From Phreatobacter sp. (GTDB taxonomy: Bacteria > Pseudomonadota > Alphaproteobacteria > Rhizobiales > Phreatobacteraceae): DNA of 64,000 nucleotides. This document shows positions 22,334 through 31,717 of the stretch, in pieces (position 1 is the first letter of the stretch; each line of letters starts with the position of its first letter). The position numbers and the translations under genes were made by a program. The notes beneath the pieces are model-generated. The model had not been told where the DNA came from, did not search any database, and saw nothing but the letters and a program-made list of their open reading frames with translations. Location: the NCBI RefSeq assembly GCF_027532945.1, contig NZ_JAPZTZ010000014.1, forward strand, positions 62,001 through 126,000, in the 5' to 3' direction.

Positions 22334-22512
22334 TCCGCTCGCCCCTTGTCTTGGATCCGCTCGCCAGCCTTAGCGAGGGTGCGCGTCGAAAGCGAGGCGG
22401 ACATGTTTCCCCTGCAGGGAAGGTCTGCAGGGCGGCGGCATCGCTTTTGCGCCTCCAGCATGGTTGGGTCCGCCCGCCGCGCAGCCGCGCGGTCACATTG
22501 CATGAGCATCCC

Positions 22513-22746
22513 ATGAAGACCGTTCTCGCCGCCGCGATCGCCGTGGCCATCTCCTCCACCGCCTTCGCCCAGACCCCGGACACCTGCGCCGGTTACCTGA
22601 AGGCCCTCGCCGACATGCAGGCGGCGCTTCGCCAGTCCGGTGCAACCCCGCCGCCGACCGATCCGAACGACGCCAAGATCATCGCCTATTGCCGCGCCAA
22701 CCCCAATGCGCCGCTCGCCGACGCCATGACCAAGGCGTTCGAGTGA
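22513..22746 (+). CDS. Small secreted protein, HdeA/HdeB-like
   Basis: Signal peptide MKTVLAAAIAVAISSTAFA; about 77 aa with two Cys (TCAGYLKAL, IAYCRANP). Confidence 0.6.
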   Translation: MKTVLAAAIAVAISSTAFAQTPDTCAGYLKALADMQAALRQSGATPPPTDPNDAKIIAYCRANPNAPLADAMTKAFE

Positions 22747-22794
22747 CCAAGGCATTCCAGTAAGACAATGACCGGCCGCCGGCTCCGCCGGCGG

Positions 22795-23838
22795 TCACGC
22801 CTCCTCGTCGCCCTTGAACAGGGTGAACTGCGCCCCTTCGCGGGCCGGCTCGGCAAGGCCGAGATGGCGGAAGGCGTGGGATGTGAGCAATCGCCCGCGC
22901 GGCGTGCGTTGCAGGAAGCCCTGCTGGATGAGGAAGGGCTCGATGATCTCCTCAATGGCGTCGCGCGGCTCGGAGAGCGCCGCGGCCATGGTCTCGATCC
23001 CCACCGGCCCGCCGCCATAGTTCAGCGCGATGGCCTTGAGATAACGCCGGTCCATGGCGTCGAGGCCGGCATCGTCCACTTCGAGCCGGGTCAGCGCCTC
23101 GTCGGCAATGGTGCGGGTGATCGTGTCCGAGTCCTTGTAGATTGCGAAGTCGCGCACGCGGCGCAGCAGGCGGCCAGCGATGCGCGGCGTACCACGCGCC
23201 CGGCGGGCGATTTCGTTGGCCCCCTCCGGCATCATCCCGATGCCGAGAACGCGCGCGCCGCGGGTGACGATAAGCTCCAGCTCCTGAACCGTATAGAACT
23301 GCAGGCGGATCGGGATGCCGAAGCGGTCGCGCAGCGGCGTGGTGAGCAGGCCGGCGCGGGTGGTCGCGCCGACAAGGGTGAACTTGGCGAGGTCGATCTT
23401 CACCGAACGCGCCGCCGGCCCCTCGCCGATGATGAGGTCGAGCTGAAAATCCTCCATTGCGGGATAGAGGATCTCCTCCACCGCCGGGTTGAGGCGGTGG
23501 ATCTCGTCGATGAACAGCACGTCGCGCTCTTCGAGATTGGTCAGCTGCGCCGCGAGATCGCCGGCCTTGGCGATGACCGGGCCGGATGTGGCGCGGAAGC
23601 CGACGCCGAGCTCCTTGGCGAGGATCTGGGCCAGCGTCGTCTTGCCGAGGCCAGGAGGCCCAACGAATAGGACGTGATCGAGCGCATCGCCGCGGGTGCG
23701 CGCGGCGGAGATGAAGACCTCGAGATTCGATCGCGCCTGCGCCTGCCCGATGAACTCGGCGAGCCGCTGCGGCCGCAGATGCGTGTCGGCATCGTCGTCG
23801 CGGCGTTCGGCATCGAGAAGGCGGCGGGGCTCGGTCAA
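22795..23838 (-). CDS. ruvB: Holliday junction branch migration DNA helicase RuvB
   Basis: [25 protein letters not shown], full-length. Confidence 0.98.
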   Translation of the reverse strand: MTEPRRLLDAERRDDDADTHLRPQRLAEFIGQAQARSNLEVFISAARTRGDALDHVLFVGPPGLGKTTLAQILAKELGVGFRATSGPVIAKAGDLAAQLTNLEERDVLFIDEIHRLNPAVEEILYPAMEDFQLDLIIGEGPAARSVKIDLAKFTLVGATTRAGLLTTPLRDRFGIPIRLQFYTVQELELIVTRGARVLGIGMMPEGANEIARRARGTPRIAGRLLRRVRDFAIYKDSDTITRTIADEALTRLEVDDAGLDAMDRRYLKAIALNYGGGPVGIETMAAALSEPRDAIEEIIEPFLIQQGFLQRTPRGRLLTSHAFRHLGLAEPAREGAQFTLFKGDEEA

Positions 23839-24452
23839 GACGACAGCTCCTTGAGGCCGAGCCGGATGAGCGTTTGAGTATTCGCCTCATCCCCCGCCTT
23901 CTTGGCCGCCGCGGCGATGGCGGCGGCCGCCTGCGGCTGGCCGTAGCCGAGATTGACCAGCGCGGAGATCGCATCCGCCACCGGCCCGGCCGCGCGCTTC
24001 TCGTCGACGTCGCCGGCGAGCTTCGCCAGCGCCGGGTCGATGTCGGTGAAGCCCGGCGCCTTGTCCTTGAGCTCGGTGATGATGCGCTCGGCGACCTTCG
24101 GGCCGACGCCGTTCGCCCGGCCGATCGCCGCCTTGTCGCGCATGGCGATGGCATGGGCGAGGTCGGAGGCCTTGAGGGTCGACAGCACTGACAGCGCCAC
24201 CTTGGCGCCGACGCCCTGGACGGCCAGCAGCAGGCGGAACCACTCGCGCTCCAGGTCATTGGCGAAACCGTAGAGGCGGATCATGTCCTCGCGCACCATG
24301 GTCTCGATGGACAGCACCGCCGCTTCGCCGGCCGCCGGCAGCGCCTGGAGGGTGCGGGAGGAGCAGTGCACGACATAGCCGACGCCATGGACGTCGATGA
24401 CGACCCAGTCAGGTCCGTAGCTGTCGATAGTGCCCTTGAGCTTGCCGATCAT
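23835..24452 (-). CDS. ruvA: Holliday junction branch migration protein RuvA
   Basis: [40 protein letters not shown]. Confidence 0.97.
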   Translation of the reverse strand: MIGKLKGTIDSYGPDWVVIDVHGVGYVVHCSSRTLQALPAAGEAAVLSIETMVREDMIRLYGFANDLEREWFRLLLAVQGVGAKVALSVLSTLKASDLAHAIAMRDKAAIGRANGVGPKVAERIITELKDKAPGFTDIDPALAKLAGDVDEKRAAGPVADAISALVNLGYGQPQAAAAIAAAAKKAGDEANTQTLIRLGLKELSS

Positions 24453-24507
24453 GATGGCTCCGCCGCTTCGAGACGCCGCTTATAGCGGATTCGGCGGCCC
24501 GCTCCTG

Positions 24508-25224
24508 CTACTCGTCCCCCGTCATCCGGCGCAGCGCCTCCGGCGGGTGGTTCTCGCCCACAGACATGGCGAGGATGCGCGAGATGTGGGTGCGCGGCAG
24601 GCTGGTCTCCACCGCCCAGGCGTTCACCTGCGCCTGGATCTTCTTCAGATCCCCCTTCGATGTCGGCTGCGCCGCGACATCCACACCGGCATCGCGCATC
24701 GCCGCCACCATGTCCTGCGAGGTGACGAAGCCGTCCCATCCGACGAAGCGCAGGAAATACTGGCCTGTCATGCCGCCGAGGCGGGCCCCGCGCTTGGCGA
24801 GGAGCTCCAGCAAACCGACCTGATCCTCCGCCGGCCATGAGCTCAGGAAGCGGCCGAAGGAGCCATGCTCCCTCGTCATCGCCTGGACGAAGGCGGCATT
24901 GTCGCGCACCGACCTGATCTTCTGCGGGTTCTTCACGATCCGACCATCGCGCGACAGATCGTGCCAGAACTCGTCGGGCTGGAAGGTGAGAGCCTGCGGC
25001 ACGAAACCGAGGAAGGCCTCCTCGAAGCCCGGCCATTTCTTCTCGATGACGCTCCAGACGAAGCCGGCGGAAAAGACCCGCTTCGTCATCTCGGCCAGGA
25101 TGCGGTCGTCGGTCATGGCGGCCAGCGCTGCCCTGTCGGGGACGGCGGGGAGCAGGCCGGCGAGCACTGCCTCGCCGCCCTTGCGCTTGGCCGCGCGTGT
25201 CTGGATCGTCTTGAATTTCATCAT
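24508..25224 (-). CDS. DNA-3-methyladenine glycosylase I family protein
   Basis: VFSAGFVWSVIEKKWPGFEEAF, RDNAAFVQ, SWPAEDQVGLLELLAKRGARLGGMTGQYFLRFVGWDGF. Confidence 0.75.
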   Translation of the reverse strand: MMKFKTIQTRAAKRKGGEAVLAGLLPAVPDRAALAAMTDDRILAEMTKRVFSAGFVWSVIEKKWPGFEEAFLGFVPQALTFQPDEFWHDLSRDGRIVKNPQKIRSVRDNAAFVQAMTREHGSFGRFLSSWPAEDQVGLLELLAKRGARLGGMTGQYFLRFVGWDGFVTSQDMVAAMRDAGVDVAAQPTSKGDLKKIQAQVNAWAVETSLPRTHISRILAMSVGENHPPEALRRMTGDE

Positions 25225-25282
25225 GCTGCCATCCCCCACCCCATAGTCCACGCCCGAAGGCAGCATCGCGGCAAGAGCGCGC

Positions 25283-25774
25283 CTAGCGCCGCCCCGGGCC
25301 CGTCCGGTGATGGGCGTGGGTCACCGCGATGGCCAGCGCATCGGCGGCGTCCATGGTCTTCGGATCGGCCTTGGGCAGCAGGATGCCGATCATCATGTGG
25401 ATCTGGTTCTTCTCGGCGTGACCGGCGCCGACCACCGACTTCTTGACCTTGTTGGGCTCGTATTCGGCGACGGGAATGCCTGCGAGCGCCGGCACCACCA
25501 TGGCGATGCCGCGTGCCTGGCCGAGCTTCAGCGTTGCGGTCGCGTCCTTGTTGACGAAGGTCTGCTCGACCGCCGCCTCTTCCGGCGACCAGGCCGCGAG
25601 CACGTCGGTAAGGCCTCGGTGCAGACTGGCGAGGCGCGTCGCGAGATCGGCCTTGTCGTCTGACGTGACCGTGCCGCAGGCGACGAAGGCGAGGCGATTG
25701 CCGGTGACGTCAATGACGCCCCACCCCGTTCGGCGCAGGCCTGGATCAATGCCGATAATGCGAATCGTGCCCAT
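25283..25774 (-). CDS. ruvC: Crossover junction endodeoxyribonuclease RuvC
   Basis: [52 protein letters not shown]. Confidence 0.97.
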   Translation of the reverse strand: MGTIRIIGIDPGLRRTGWGVIDVTGNRLAFVACGTVTSDDKADLATRLASLHRGLTDVLAAWSPEEAAVEQTFVNKDATATLKLGQARGIAMVVPALAGIPVAEYEPNKVKKSVVGAGHAEKNQIHMMIGILLPKADPKTMDAADALAIAVTHAHHRTGPGRR

Positions 25775-25829
25775 CATGGCGCCAATCTAGCCGAATTGCA
25801 GGCGTGCCCCGCGCCGCCCGATATTCCGG

Positions 25830-26642
25830 TTGGCTTCCATTGCCCTTAAGCGAGAGGGAACGACACGCCGCAAAGGCCCTGCCTTGGACCTCCTCGCCCA
25901 GCTCGGCGCTCCCCCGCCCCTCGCCGTCCTGCTTGCCGCCTTCTTCGCCGGCATGGTGCGCGGCTATACCGGCTTCGGCTCGGCCATGATCTTCATGCCG
26001 GTCGCGGGCGCCTATCTCGGGCCCAAGACCGCCATCGGCATCATGTCGATCATCGACGCGGTGCTGCAGTTCGCCATGATCCGCTCCACCTGGCGCCATG
26101 CGCGCTGGGGCGAGATCGGGCCGCTCTTCGTCGGCTATGTCGTGGGACTGCCGCTCGGCGTCTGGCTGCTAGTGACGATCGATCCCTCGCCGGTGCGCTG
26201 GGTGACCTCGCTCTCCATCGTGCTGGTGCTGACGCTTCTGCTCACCGTCGGGCGCATCGAGCGCTCGCCGGGCCTGCCGGCGACGCTCGCCACCGGCATC
26301 ACCTCTGGCGTCATTTCCGGCCTCGCCAGCCTCGGCGGCATGGTCCTGTCGCTGTTCTGGCTGGCCGGCCCCAGCCACAATGCCGGCGTGCGCGGCTCCT
26401 CGGTCGCCTTCTTCGTGCCGGCCTCGGTCCTGTCGATGAGCCTGCTGGCCTATGCCGGCATCTTCACGCCCGCGGTCTTCCAGGGCGCGGCCTGGACCAT
26501 CCTGCCCTATGCGGTGGGCATCGGCCTCGGCTCCTTGCTGTTCGGCAGGGCGGACCCGCGCTTCTTCCGCCCCGTTGCCTTCGGCGTCATCGCCGCAGCT
26601 GCCATCACCAGCATGCCGCTGCTCGACCGGGTGCTGCGCTAG
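25830..26642 (+). CDS. Sulfite exporter TauE/SafE family protein
   Basis: FFAGMVRGYTGFGSAMIFMPV plus multiple TM helices; start may be downstream near 25884. Confidence 0.85.
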   Translation: MASIALKREGTTRRKGPALDLLAQLGAPPPLAVLLAAFFAGMVRGYTGFGSAMIFMPVAGAYLGPKTAIGIMSIIDAVLQFAMIRSTWRHARWGEIGPLFVGYVVGLPLGVWLLVTIDPSPVRWVTSLSIVLVLTLLLTVGRIERSPGLPATLATGITSGVISGLASLGGMVLSLFWLAGPSHNAGVRGSSVAFFVPASVLSMSLLAYAGIFTPAVFQGAAWTILPYAVGIGLGSLLFGRADPRFFRPVAFGVIAAAAITSMPLLDRVLR

Positions 26643-26650
26643 GGGCGGCC

Positions 26651-27397
26651 TCAGCCGCCCATCTTCGCCACGAGCGCCTCGGACAACTCGAAGTTGGAAT
26701 AGACGTTCTGCACGTCGTCGTTCTCGTCGAGATTGTCCATGAGACGCAGCAGCTTCTCGCCGGTCTCGTCGTCGACGGCGACATTGTTCTGCGGCTTCCA
26801 GGTCAGGGCGGTCTTCTTCGGCTCGCCGAACTTCGCCTCAAGGGCCTTCGCCACCTCGGCGAGGGCGTCGGACGCGGTGGTGATCTCGTGGCCGGCCTCG
26901 GAGGAGACCACGTCCTCTGCCCCCGCCTCGATGGCGGCTTCCAGCATGTCGTCGGCGGAGGCCTTGTCTGCGGCAAACTCGATCGTGCCGACCCGGTCAA
27001 ACATGAAGGAGACGGCGCCGGTCTCGGCGAGGTTGCCGCCGGACTTGGTGAAATAGGAGCGCACCTCGGAGGCGGTGCGGTTGCGGTTGTCGGTCAGCGC
27101 CTCGACGATGACGGCGACGCCGCCGGGGCCGTAGCCCTCGTAGCGGATCTCCTCATAATTCTCGGTGTCGCCGCCGGCCGCCTTCTTGATGGCGCGCTCG
27201 ATATTGTCCTTCGGCATGTTCTCGGCGCGGGCCGCGATGATGGCGGCGCGGAGGCGCGGGTTCATGTTCGGATCGGGCAGACCCATCTTGGCCGCGACCG
27301 TGATCTCACGGGCGAGCTTGCCGAAGAGCTTGGACCGCATCGCGTCCTGGCGGCCCTTGCGATGCATGATGTTCTTGAACTGTGAATGCCCGGCCAT
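26651..27397 (-). CDS. yebC: YebC/PmpR family DNA-binding regulatory protein
   Basis: [32 protein letters not shown] signature. Confidence 0.97.
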   Translation of the reverse strand: MAGHSQFKNIMHRKGRQDAMRSKLFGKLAREITVAAKMGLPDPNMNPRLRAAIIAARAENMPKDNIERAIKKAAGGDTENYEEIRYEGYGPGGVAVIVEALTDNRNRTASEVRSYFTKSGGNLAETGAVSFMFDRVGTIEFAADKASADDMLEAAIEAGAEDVVSSEAGHEITTASDALAEVAKALEAKFGEPKKTALTWKPQNNVAVDDETGEKLLRLMDNLDENDDVQNVYSNFELSEALVAKMGG

Positions 27398-27523
27398 GGG
27401 ACTCTCTTCGCGGTGGTCAGCCGGGCGGGGCGCCGTTCCGTGCGCCGCTCCAACGCGCCGGCTTGGTCAGTCGGCGCGACTTATAGGCAAGCGTGGCGGC
27501 GAAATCCAGCGCCGCCAGCCGGC

Positions 27524-28051
27524 TCAGCGACGGGCGCCGAAGGCGTTGGCGAGCAGGTCGATCTGGCTCGAAATGGCATTGCTGGCAGCGGCCGGCGCGA
27601 TCTCGGCAAACAGCAGCTTGTCCATGTGGACGATGCGCTCCTGCAGGCGCATGGCCTTGCCGATGAGAGCGGAGAGCTGCTCGGGGAGCTCCTCCAGCGT
27701 CGCCTGCGGGGTCGGCGCACCGACCGAGGAGAGGCGCACCTTGGATTTCTCCTGCGCGGCCTGCTCCTGGGTGAGCTCGCCCTCGTTGACGGCACGCTGC
27801 AGCAGCAGCCAAGAGGCGAGCTGCATCAGGCGGGTGGTCAGGCGCATGCTCTCGGTGGCGTAGGCGAGAGCCGGCCCGCGGTCGAGGCTGCGGCTGTCGT
27901 TGCGGCCCGGGCCGTCGAGATAGGCGGCTGTCTCCTCGACCAGCGACATCCCCTCGCGGAACAGGTCCTTGAAGGCCTGGGAGCTGGCGAGCCGGGTCCC
28001 GAAGGCCACGGCGGTCTCGGCGACGGGCGAAACGCTCTCTTGCGACATCAC
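27524..28051 (-). CDS. rcdA: RcdA (DUF1465), CtrA proteolysis adaptor
   Basis: DUF1465-type sequence (FKDLFREGMSLVEETAAYLDGPGR, ESMRLTTRLMQLASWLLLQRAV). Confidence 0.85.
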   Translation of the reverse strand: MMSQESVSPVAETAVAFGTRLASSQAFKDLFREGMSLVEETAAYLDGPGRNDSRSLDRGPALAYATESMRLTTRLMQLASWLLLQRAVNEGELTQEQAAQEKSKVRLSSVGAPTPQATLEELPEQLSALIGKAMRLQERIVHMDKLLFAEIAPAAASNAISSQIDLLANAFGARR

Positions 28052-28111
28052 GCTACTACTCCCTCAGGGGTTCTGGTGTGCCGCCGTTTTCCCGACCCGT
28101 AAAGCGAATGC

Positions 28112-28126
28112 TTAAGGAAAGGTAAA
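28112..28126. promoter_or_regulatory. CtrA-like box upstream of rcdA
   Basis: TTAA-GGAAAGG-TAAA: TTAA-N7-TTAA with one mismatch, 61 bp upstream of the rcdA start. Confidence 0.5.
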
Positions 28127-28321
28127 CGGCGATGGTTCAACGGTCGAACCCTGTCGAGCAATCGGGGTGCCACCCCGCCCTGTGCCGCTTCGGGACAGAT
28201 CCTTCGGGCGGCAGGGCCAGCCCATCGAACGACGAAATCGCGGCGCTGCCAAGGCCGTGCGTCGTCGCGCCGCCGGCCTGTCCACTGTCCTAAGGGGAGA
28301 GGCGCCCGGCCGCATGAGGAC

Positions 28322-28348
28322 AAAAAAAGGCCGCCCGAAGGCGGCCTT
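28322..28348 (-). terminator. Strong intrinsic terminator (minus strand)
   Basis: AAGGCCGCC-TTCG-GGCGGCCTTTTTTT on the minus strand. Confidence 0.85.
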
Positions 28349-28410
28349 GAAGTGAAATACAGGGAGGCGTCAAACAGAGTGGACAGGAGCCACTCGCGTC
28401 CAGCGAACTG
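28322..28410 (-). ncRNA. Candidate trans-acting sRNA (possible alpha-r8/MmgR-like); 5' end not determined
   Basis: Minus strand: GAGTGG-CTCCTGT-CCACTC hairpin, single-stranded GACGCCTCCCTGTATTTCACTTC, then intrinsic terminator GGCCGCC-TTCG-GGCGGCCTTTTTTT. No minus-strand gene upstream that would use this terminator. Confidence 0.5.
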
Positions 28411-28573
28411 AACGATTTGTTTGATAAACGGGAAAGGTTAACCAGCCGTTAGCCGTTACCGGTGCAGCCGGCGATTCTTGCGCTGTGTCGGCCTTGACGG
28501 TGGCATGAAAATGCTGTGCGACATGGGTCCGCAACGGCGGGCGCGGGCCCGCGGCTCTCCAGGACCTGCCGAC

Positions 28574-29998
28574 ATGCTCGATCTCGATCTTGCCATCCGT
28601 GGTGGCACCGTCGTCACCGCTTCGGACACCATCCGCTGCGACGTCGGCATCAAGGACGGCAAGGTCGCGCTGCTGGCCGGCTCCATCACCGAGGCCGCCC
28701 GCACCATCGACGCATCCGGCCTCATCGTCATGCCCGGCGGCATCGACAGCCACGTCCACCTCGACCAGCCCTCGGGCCCGGATATCGTCATGGCTGACGG
28801 CTTCGAGAGCGGCACGCGCTCGGCCGCGGCCGGCGGCAACACGACCGTCATCCCCTTCGCCATGCAGATCAAGGGCACGTCGCTGCGCGCCTGCGTGACC
28901 GACTATCACAAGAAGGCGGAGGGCAAGGCCTATATCGATTACGGCTTCCACCTCGTCGTCTCGGACCCGACGCCGACCGTGCTGAACCAGGAGCTGCCGG
29001 CCCTGTTCTCGGACGGCTGCACCTCCTTCAAGGTCTTCATGACCTATGACGACCTCGTCCTTTCGGACCGCCAGCTCCTCGAGGTCTTCGACGTCGCCCG
29101 CCGCGAACAGGCGCTGGTGATGGTCCATTGCGAGGGCTACGACAACATCCGCTTCCTCACCGAGCGGCTGGAAGCGGCCGGCAAGACCGCGCCCTATTAC
29201 CATGGCCCCTCGCGGCCGCAGGTGATCGAGCGCGAGGCGACCCACCGCGCCATCAGCCATGCCGAGCTGCTCGACGTGCCGATGATGGTCGTCCACGTCT
29301 CCGGCCGCGAGGCCATGGAACAGATCCGCTGGGCCCGCCAGCGCGGCCTCAAGGTCTATGCCGAGACCTGCCCGCAGTACATCACGCTGGTCGAGGACGA
29401 CATGAAGGGCCTGAACATGGACATGTCGGGCGCGAAATATGTCTGCTCGCCGCCGCCGCGCGACCGCGACAGCCATGCCGCCATCTGGGAAGGCCTTGAG
29501 CAGGGCATCTTCCAGACCTTCTCGTCGGATCACTGCCCGTTCTACTACGACAGCCCCAAGGGCAAGCTCGCCGAGAAGGGCCGCACCTCCTTCCGCTGGG
29601 TGCCGAACGGCATTCCCGGCGTCGAGACGCGGATGCCCATCCTCTGGTCGGAGGGCGTCGCCAAGGGCCGCATCTCGATGAACGAGTTCGTGGCGCTGAC
29701 CTCGACCAACCATGCCAAGCTCTACGGGCTCTACCCGAAGAAGGGCACGATCGCGGTCGGCTCGGATGCCGACATCGTGCTGTGGGACGCGAACCGCAAG
29801 GAGACGATCCGCCAGGAGATCCTCCACCACGGCTCGGATTATACGCCGTGGGAGGGCTTCGCGGTCACCGGCTGGCCGGTCATGACCATCGCCCGCGGCC
29901 GCACCATCGTCGAGGAAGGCAAGGTGCTGGGCGAGCCGGGCTTCGGCGGCTTCCTCGCCCGCGACAAGAGCCCCTACGCCGTGCCGAAGGGGGCGTGA
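28574..29998 (+). CDS. hydA: Dihydropyrimidinase / D-hydantoinase family
   Basis: GGIDSHVHLDQP, CTSFKVFMTYDDL (carboxylated Lys), VHVSGREAMEQIRWAR, FSSDHCPFYY. Confidence 0.92.
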   Translation: MLDLDLAIRGGTVVTASDTIRCDVGIKDGKVALLAGSITEAARTIDASGLIVMPGGIDSHVHLDQPSGPDIVMADGFESGTRSAAAGGNTTVIPFAMQIKGTSLRACVTDYHKKAEGKAYIDYGFHLVVSDPTPTVLNQELPALFSDGCTSFKVFMTYDDLVLSDRQLLEVFDVARREQALVMVHCEGYDNIRFLTERLEAAGKTAPYYHGPSRPQVIEREATHRAISHAELLDVPMMVVHVSGREAMEQIRWARQRGLKVYAETCPQYITLVEDDMKGLNMDMSGAKYVCSPPPRDRDSHAAIWEGLEQGIFQTFSSDHCPFYYDSPKGKLAEKGRTSFRWVPNGIPGVETRMPILWSEGVAKGRISMNEFVALTSTNHAKLYGLYPKKGTIAVGSDADIVLWDANRKETIRQEILHHGSDYTPWEGFAVTGWPVMTIARGRTIVEEGKVLGEPGFGGFLARDKSPYAVPKGA

Positions 29999-30030
29999 GG
30001 CCTCAGGCCATCTCAACGAGGCGCGGCCTT

Positions 30031-30055
30031 CACCTCTCCCCGCCGGGGAGAGGTG
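30031..30055. repeat. REP-like intergenic palindrome
   Basis: Perfect 12-1-12 palindrome CACCTCTCCCCG-C-CGGGGAGAGGTG. Confidence 0.6.
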
Positions 30056-30128
30056 GGGCGCAGTGCCAACCCATACCGCGCCGCCCTATCCGGCGTGGCA
30101 GATGCGATCCCCGAACCGGCGTGATGCC

Positions 30129-31127
30129 TCACACCGTCAGCACGATCTTGCCGACATGGGTGCTGCCCTCCATGCGGGCATGGGCCTTGGAGGCCTCGGC
30201 GAGGGGATAAGTCGAGTCCATCACCACCTTCACCTGCCCACTCTCCAGCAGCGGCCAGACCTTAGTCTGGAGCGCATCGGCCAGTGCCGCCTTGAAGGCG
30301 ATGTCGCGGATGCGCAGCGTCGAGCCGGTAAAGGTGACGCGCTTCAGCATGAGCCAGCGCAGGTCGACCTTCACCTCCGAGCCATGCAGGAAGGCGATCT
30401 GCACGATCCGCCCGTCCGCGGCGACGCAGTCGAGGTTCTTCTGCACATAGTCGCCGCCGACCATGTCGAGGATGAGGTTCGCGCCCTTCTTGCCGGTGAT
30501 CGCCATGACCTCGGCGCCATAGTCCTGGGTGCGGTAGTTGATGGCATGGTCGGCGCCGAGCGCCTTGGCCGCCGCGCATTTGTCGTCCGAGCCGGCCGTG
30601 GTGATGACCGTCGCGCCGAAGGCCTTGGCGAGCTGGATGGCGGTGACGCCGATGCCGGACGTGCCGCCATGGATCAGGATGGTCTCGCCGGCCTTGAGGC
30701 CGCCGCGGTCGAAGACATTGGACCAGACGGTGAAGAAGGTCTCGGGAATGCCGGCGGCCTCCACCATGGACAGGCCCTTCGGCACGGGGAGGGCATTGGT
30801 CTCGTGCACCACGGCATATTCGGCATAGCCGCCGCCGGAGACCAGGGCGCAGACCTTGTCGCCGACCTTGAAGCGGCTCGCGCCGTCACCGCAGACCACG
30901 ACCTCACCGGAAAATTCGAGGCCGGGAATGTCGGAGGCGCCCTTCGGCGGCGGATAGCCACCGGCCCGCTGCAGCACGTCTGGACGATTGACGCCCGCTG
31001 CCGCGATCCGGACGAGGATCTCGCCCGCGCCAGGAGCAGGAACAGGGCGCGTCTCCGGCACGAGGGCCTCGGGGCCACCGGGAACGGGAATGGCGACGGC
31101 GATCATGGTGGCGGGAAGAGCGGTCAT
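30129..31127 (-). CDS. NAD(P)H-quinone oxidoreductase (zinc-binding dehydrogenase family)
   Basis: NRPDVLQRAGGYPPPKGASDIPGLEFSGEV, IHGGTSGIGVTAIQLAKAFGATVITTAGS. Confidence 0.92.
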   Translation of the reverse strand: MTALPATMIAVAIPVPGGPEALVPETRPVPAPGAGEILVRIAAAGVNRPDVLQRAGGYPPPKGASDIPGLEFSGEVVVCGDGASRFKVGDKVCALVSGGGYAEYAVVHETNALPVPKGLSMVEAAGIPETFFTVWSNVFDRGGLKAGETILIHGGTSGIGVTAIQLAKAFGATVITTAGSDDKCAAAKALGADHAINYRTQDYGAEVMAITGKKGANLILDMVGGDYVQKNLDCVAADGRIVQIAFLHGSEVKVDLRWLMLKRVTFTGSTLRIRDIAFKAALADALQTKVWPLLESGQVKVVMDSTYPLAEASKAHARMEGSTHVGKIVLTV

Positions 31128-31214
31128 CGGGACACCGTTTCGACAGCGGGGGGTGAGACGGTGTAGCCTCGCGCCACCCGCTTTGCCAGTCGCCCGCCAG
31201 ACGGGGAGGCCCTC

Positions 31215-31406
31215 ATGTTCGACGACGACCTGAAACCCCGTCCCAAGCCGCCCGCCCATGTGGTGGGACAGGACCTCGCCGCCCTCTCCGTGCACGAGCT
31301 CGCCGAGCGCATCGCCCTGTTGAAAGAGGAAATCACGCGGCTGGAGGCCGACATGGCGAAGAAGGAAGCCAGCAAGTCCGCCGCGGCGAGCGTGTTCAAG
31401 TTCTAG
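31215..31406 (+). CDS. DUF1192 domain-containing protein
   Basis: LSVHELAERIALLKEEITRLEADMAKKEASKSAA. Confidence 0.88.
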   Translation: MFDDDLKPRPKPPAHVVGQDLAALSVHELAERIALLKEEITRLEADMAKKEASKSAAASVFKF

Positions 31407-31717
31407 GCGCGGGTTGCTGCGGGCAGGTTGTCCGCGCGGATCGTGACCGTCACCCGCTCGCCGATGGCGAGCCCGTTCTCCGCCCGGCACATGATGCGCG
31501 GCCCCTCGACCAGCGTCACCAGCGCAATGCCATAGCCGCCGGGGACATCCAGTTCGGAAAGCGGCGCGCGCATCACCTGCGTCACCGACCAGACGGTGCC
31601 CTGGCCGCTCGCCGCGATCTCGCTGACCTCGGCCGAGCCGCAGGCCGGACAGGCGCCGCGGCGAAACTGCCAGCGCCGGCAGCAGGCCCCGCAGGATTGG
31701 AGCATCGGCCCGTTCAT
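31403..31717 (-). CDS. Zn-ribbon/OB-fold (DUF35) protein, thiolase partner
   Basis: CGACCRRWQFRRGACPACGS zinc ribbon plus OB-fold; 4-nt overlap with the upstream thiolase gene. Confidence 0.85.
   Translation of the reverse strand: MNGPMLQSCGACCRRWQFRRGACPACGSAEVSEIAASGQGTVWSVTQVMRAPLSELDVPGGYGIALVTLVEGPRIMCRAENGLAIGERVTVTIRADNLPAATRA

Noticed and set aside
26644-26661. Terminator at the tauE/yebC junction (gggcggcctcagccgccc)
   Set aside because: Hairpin overlaps the yebC stop region and has no U-tract; may be coding coincidence.
28370-30016. 548-aa minus-strand ORF opposite the dihydropyrimidinase gene
   Set aside because: Shadow ORF. I considered whether the orphan terminator at 28322-28348 serves it, but its stop is at 28370 and its composition is not protein-like; an sRNA is the simpler explanation.
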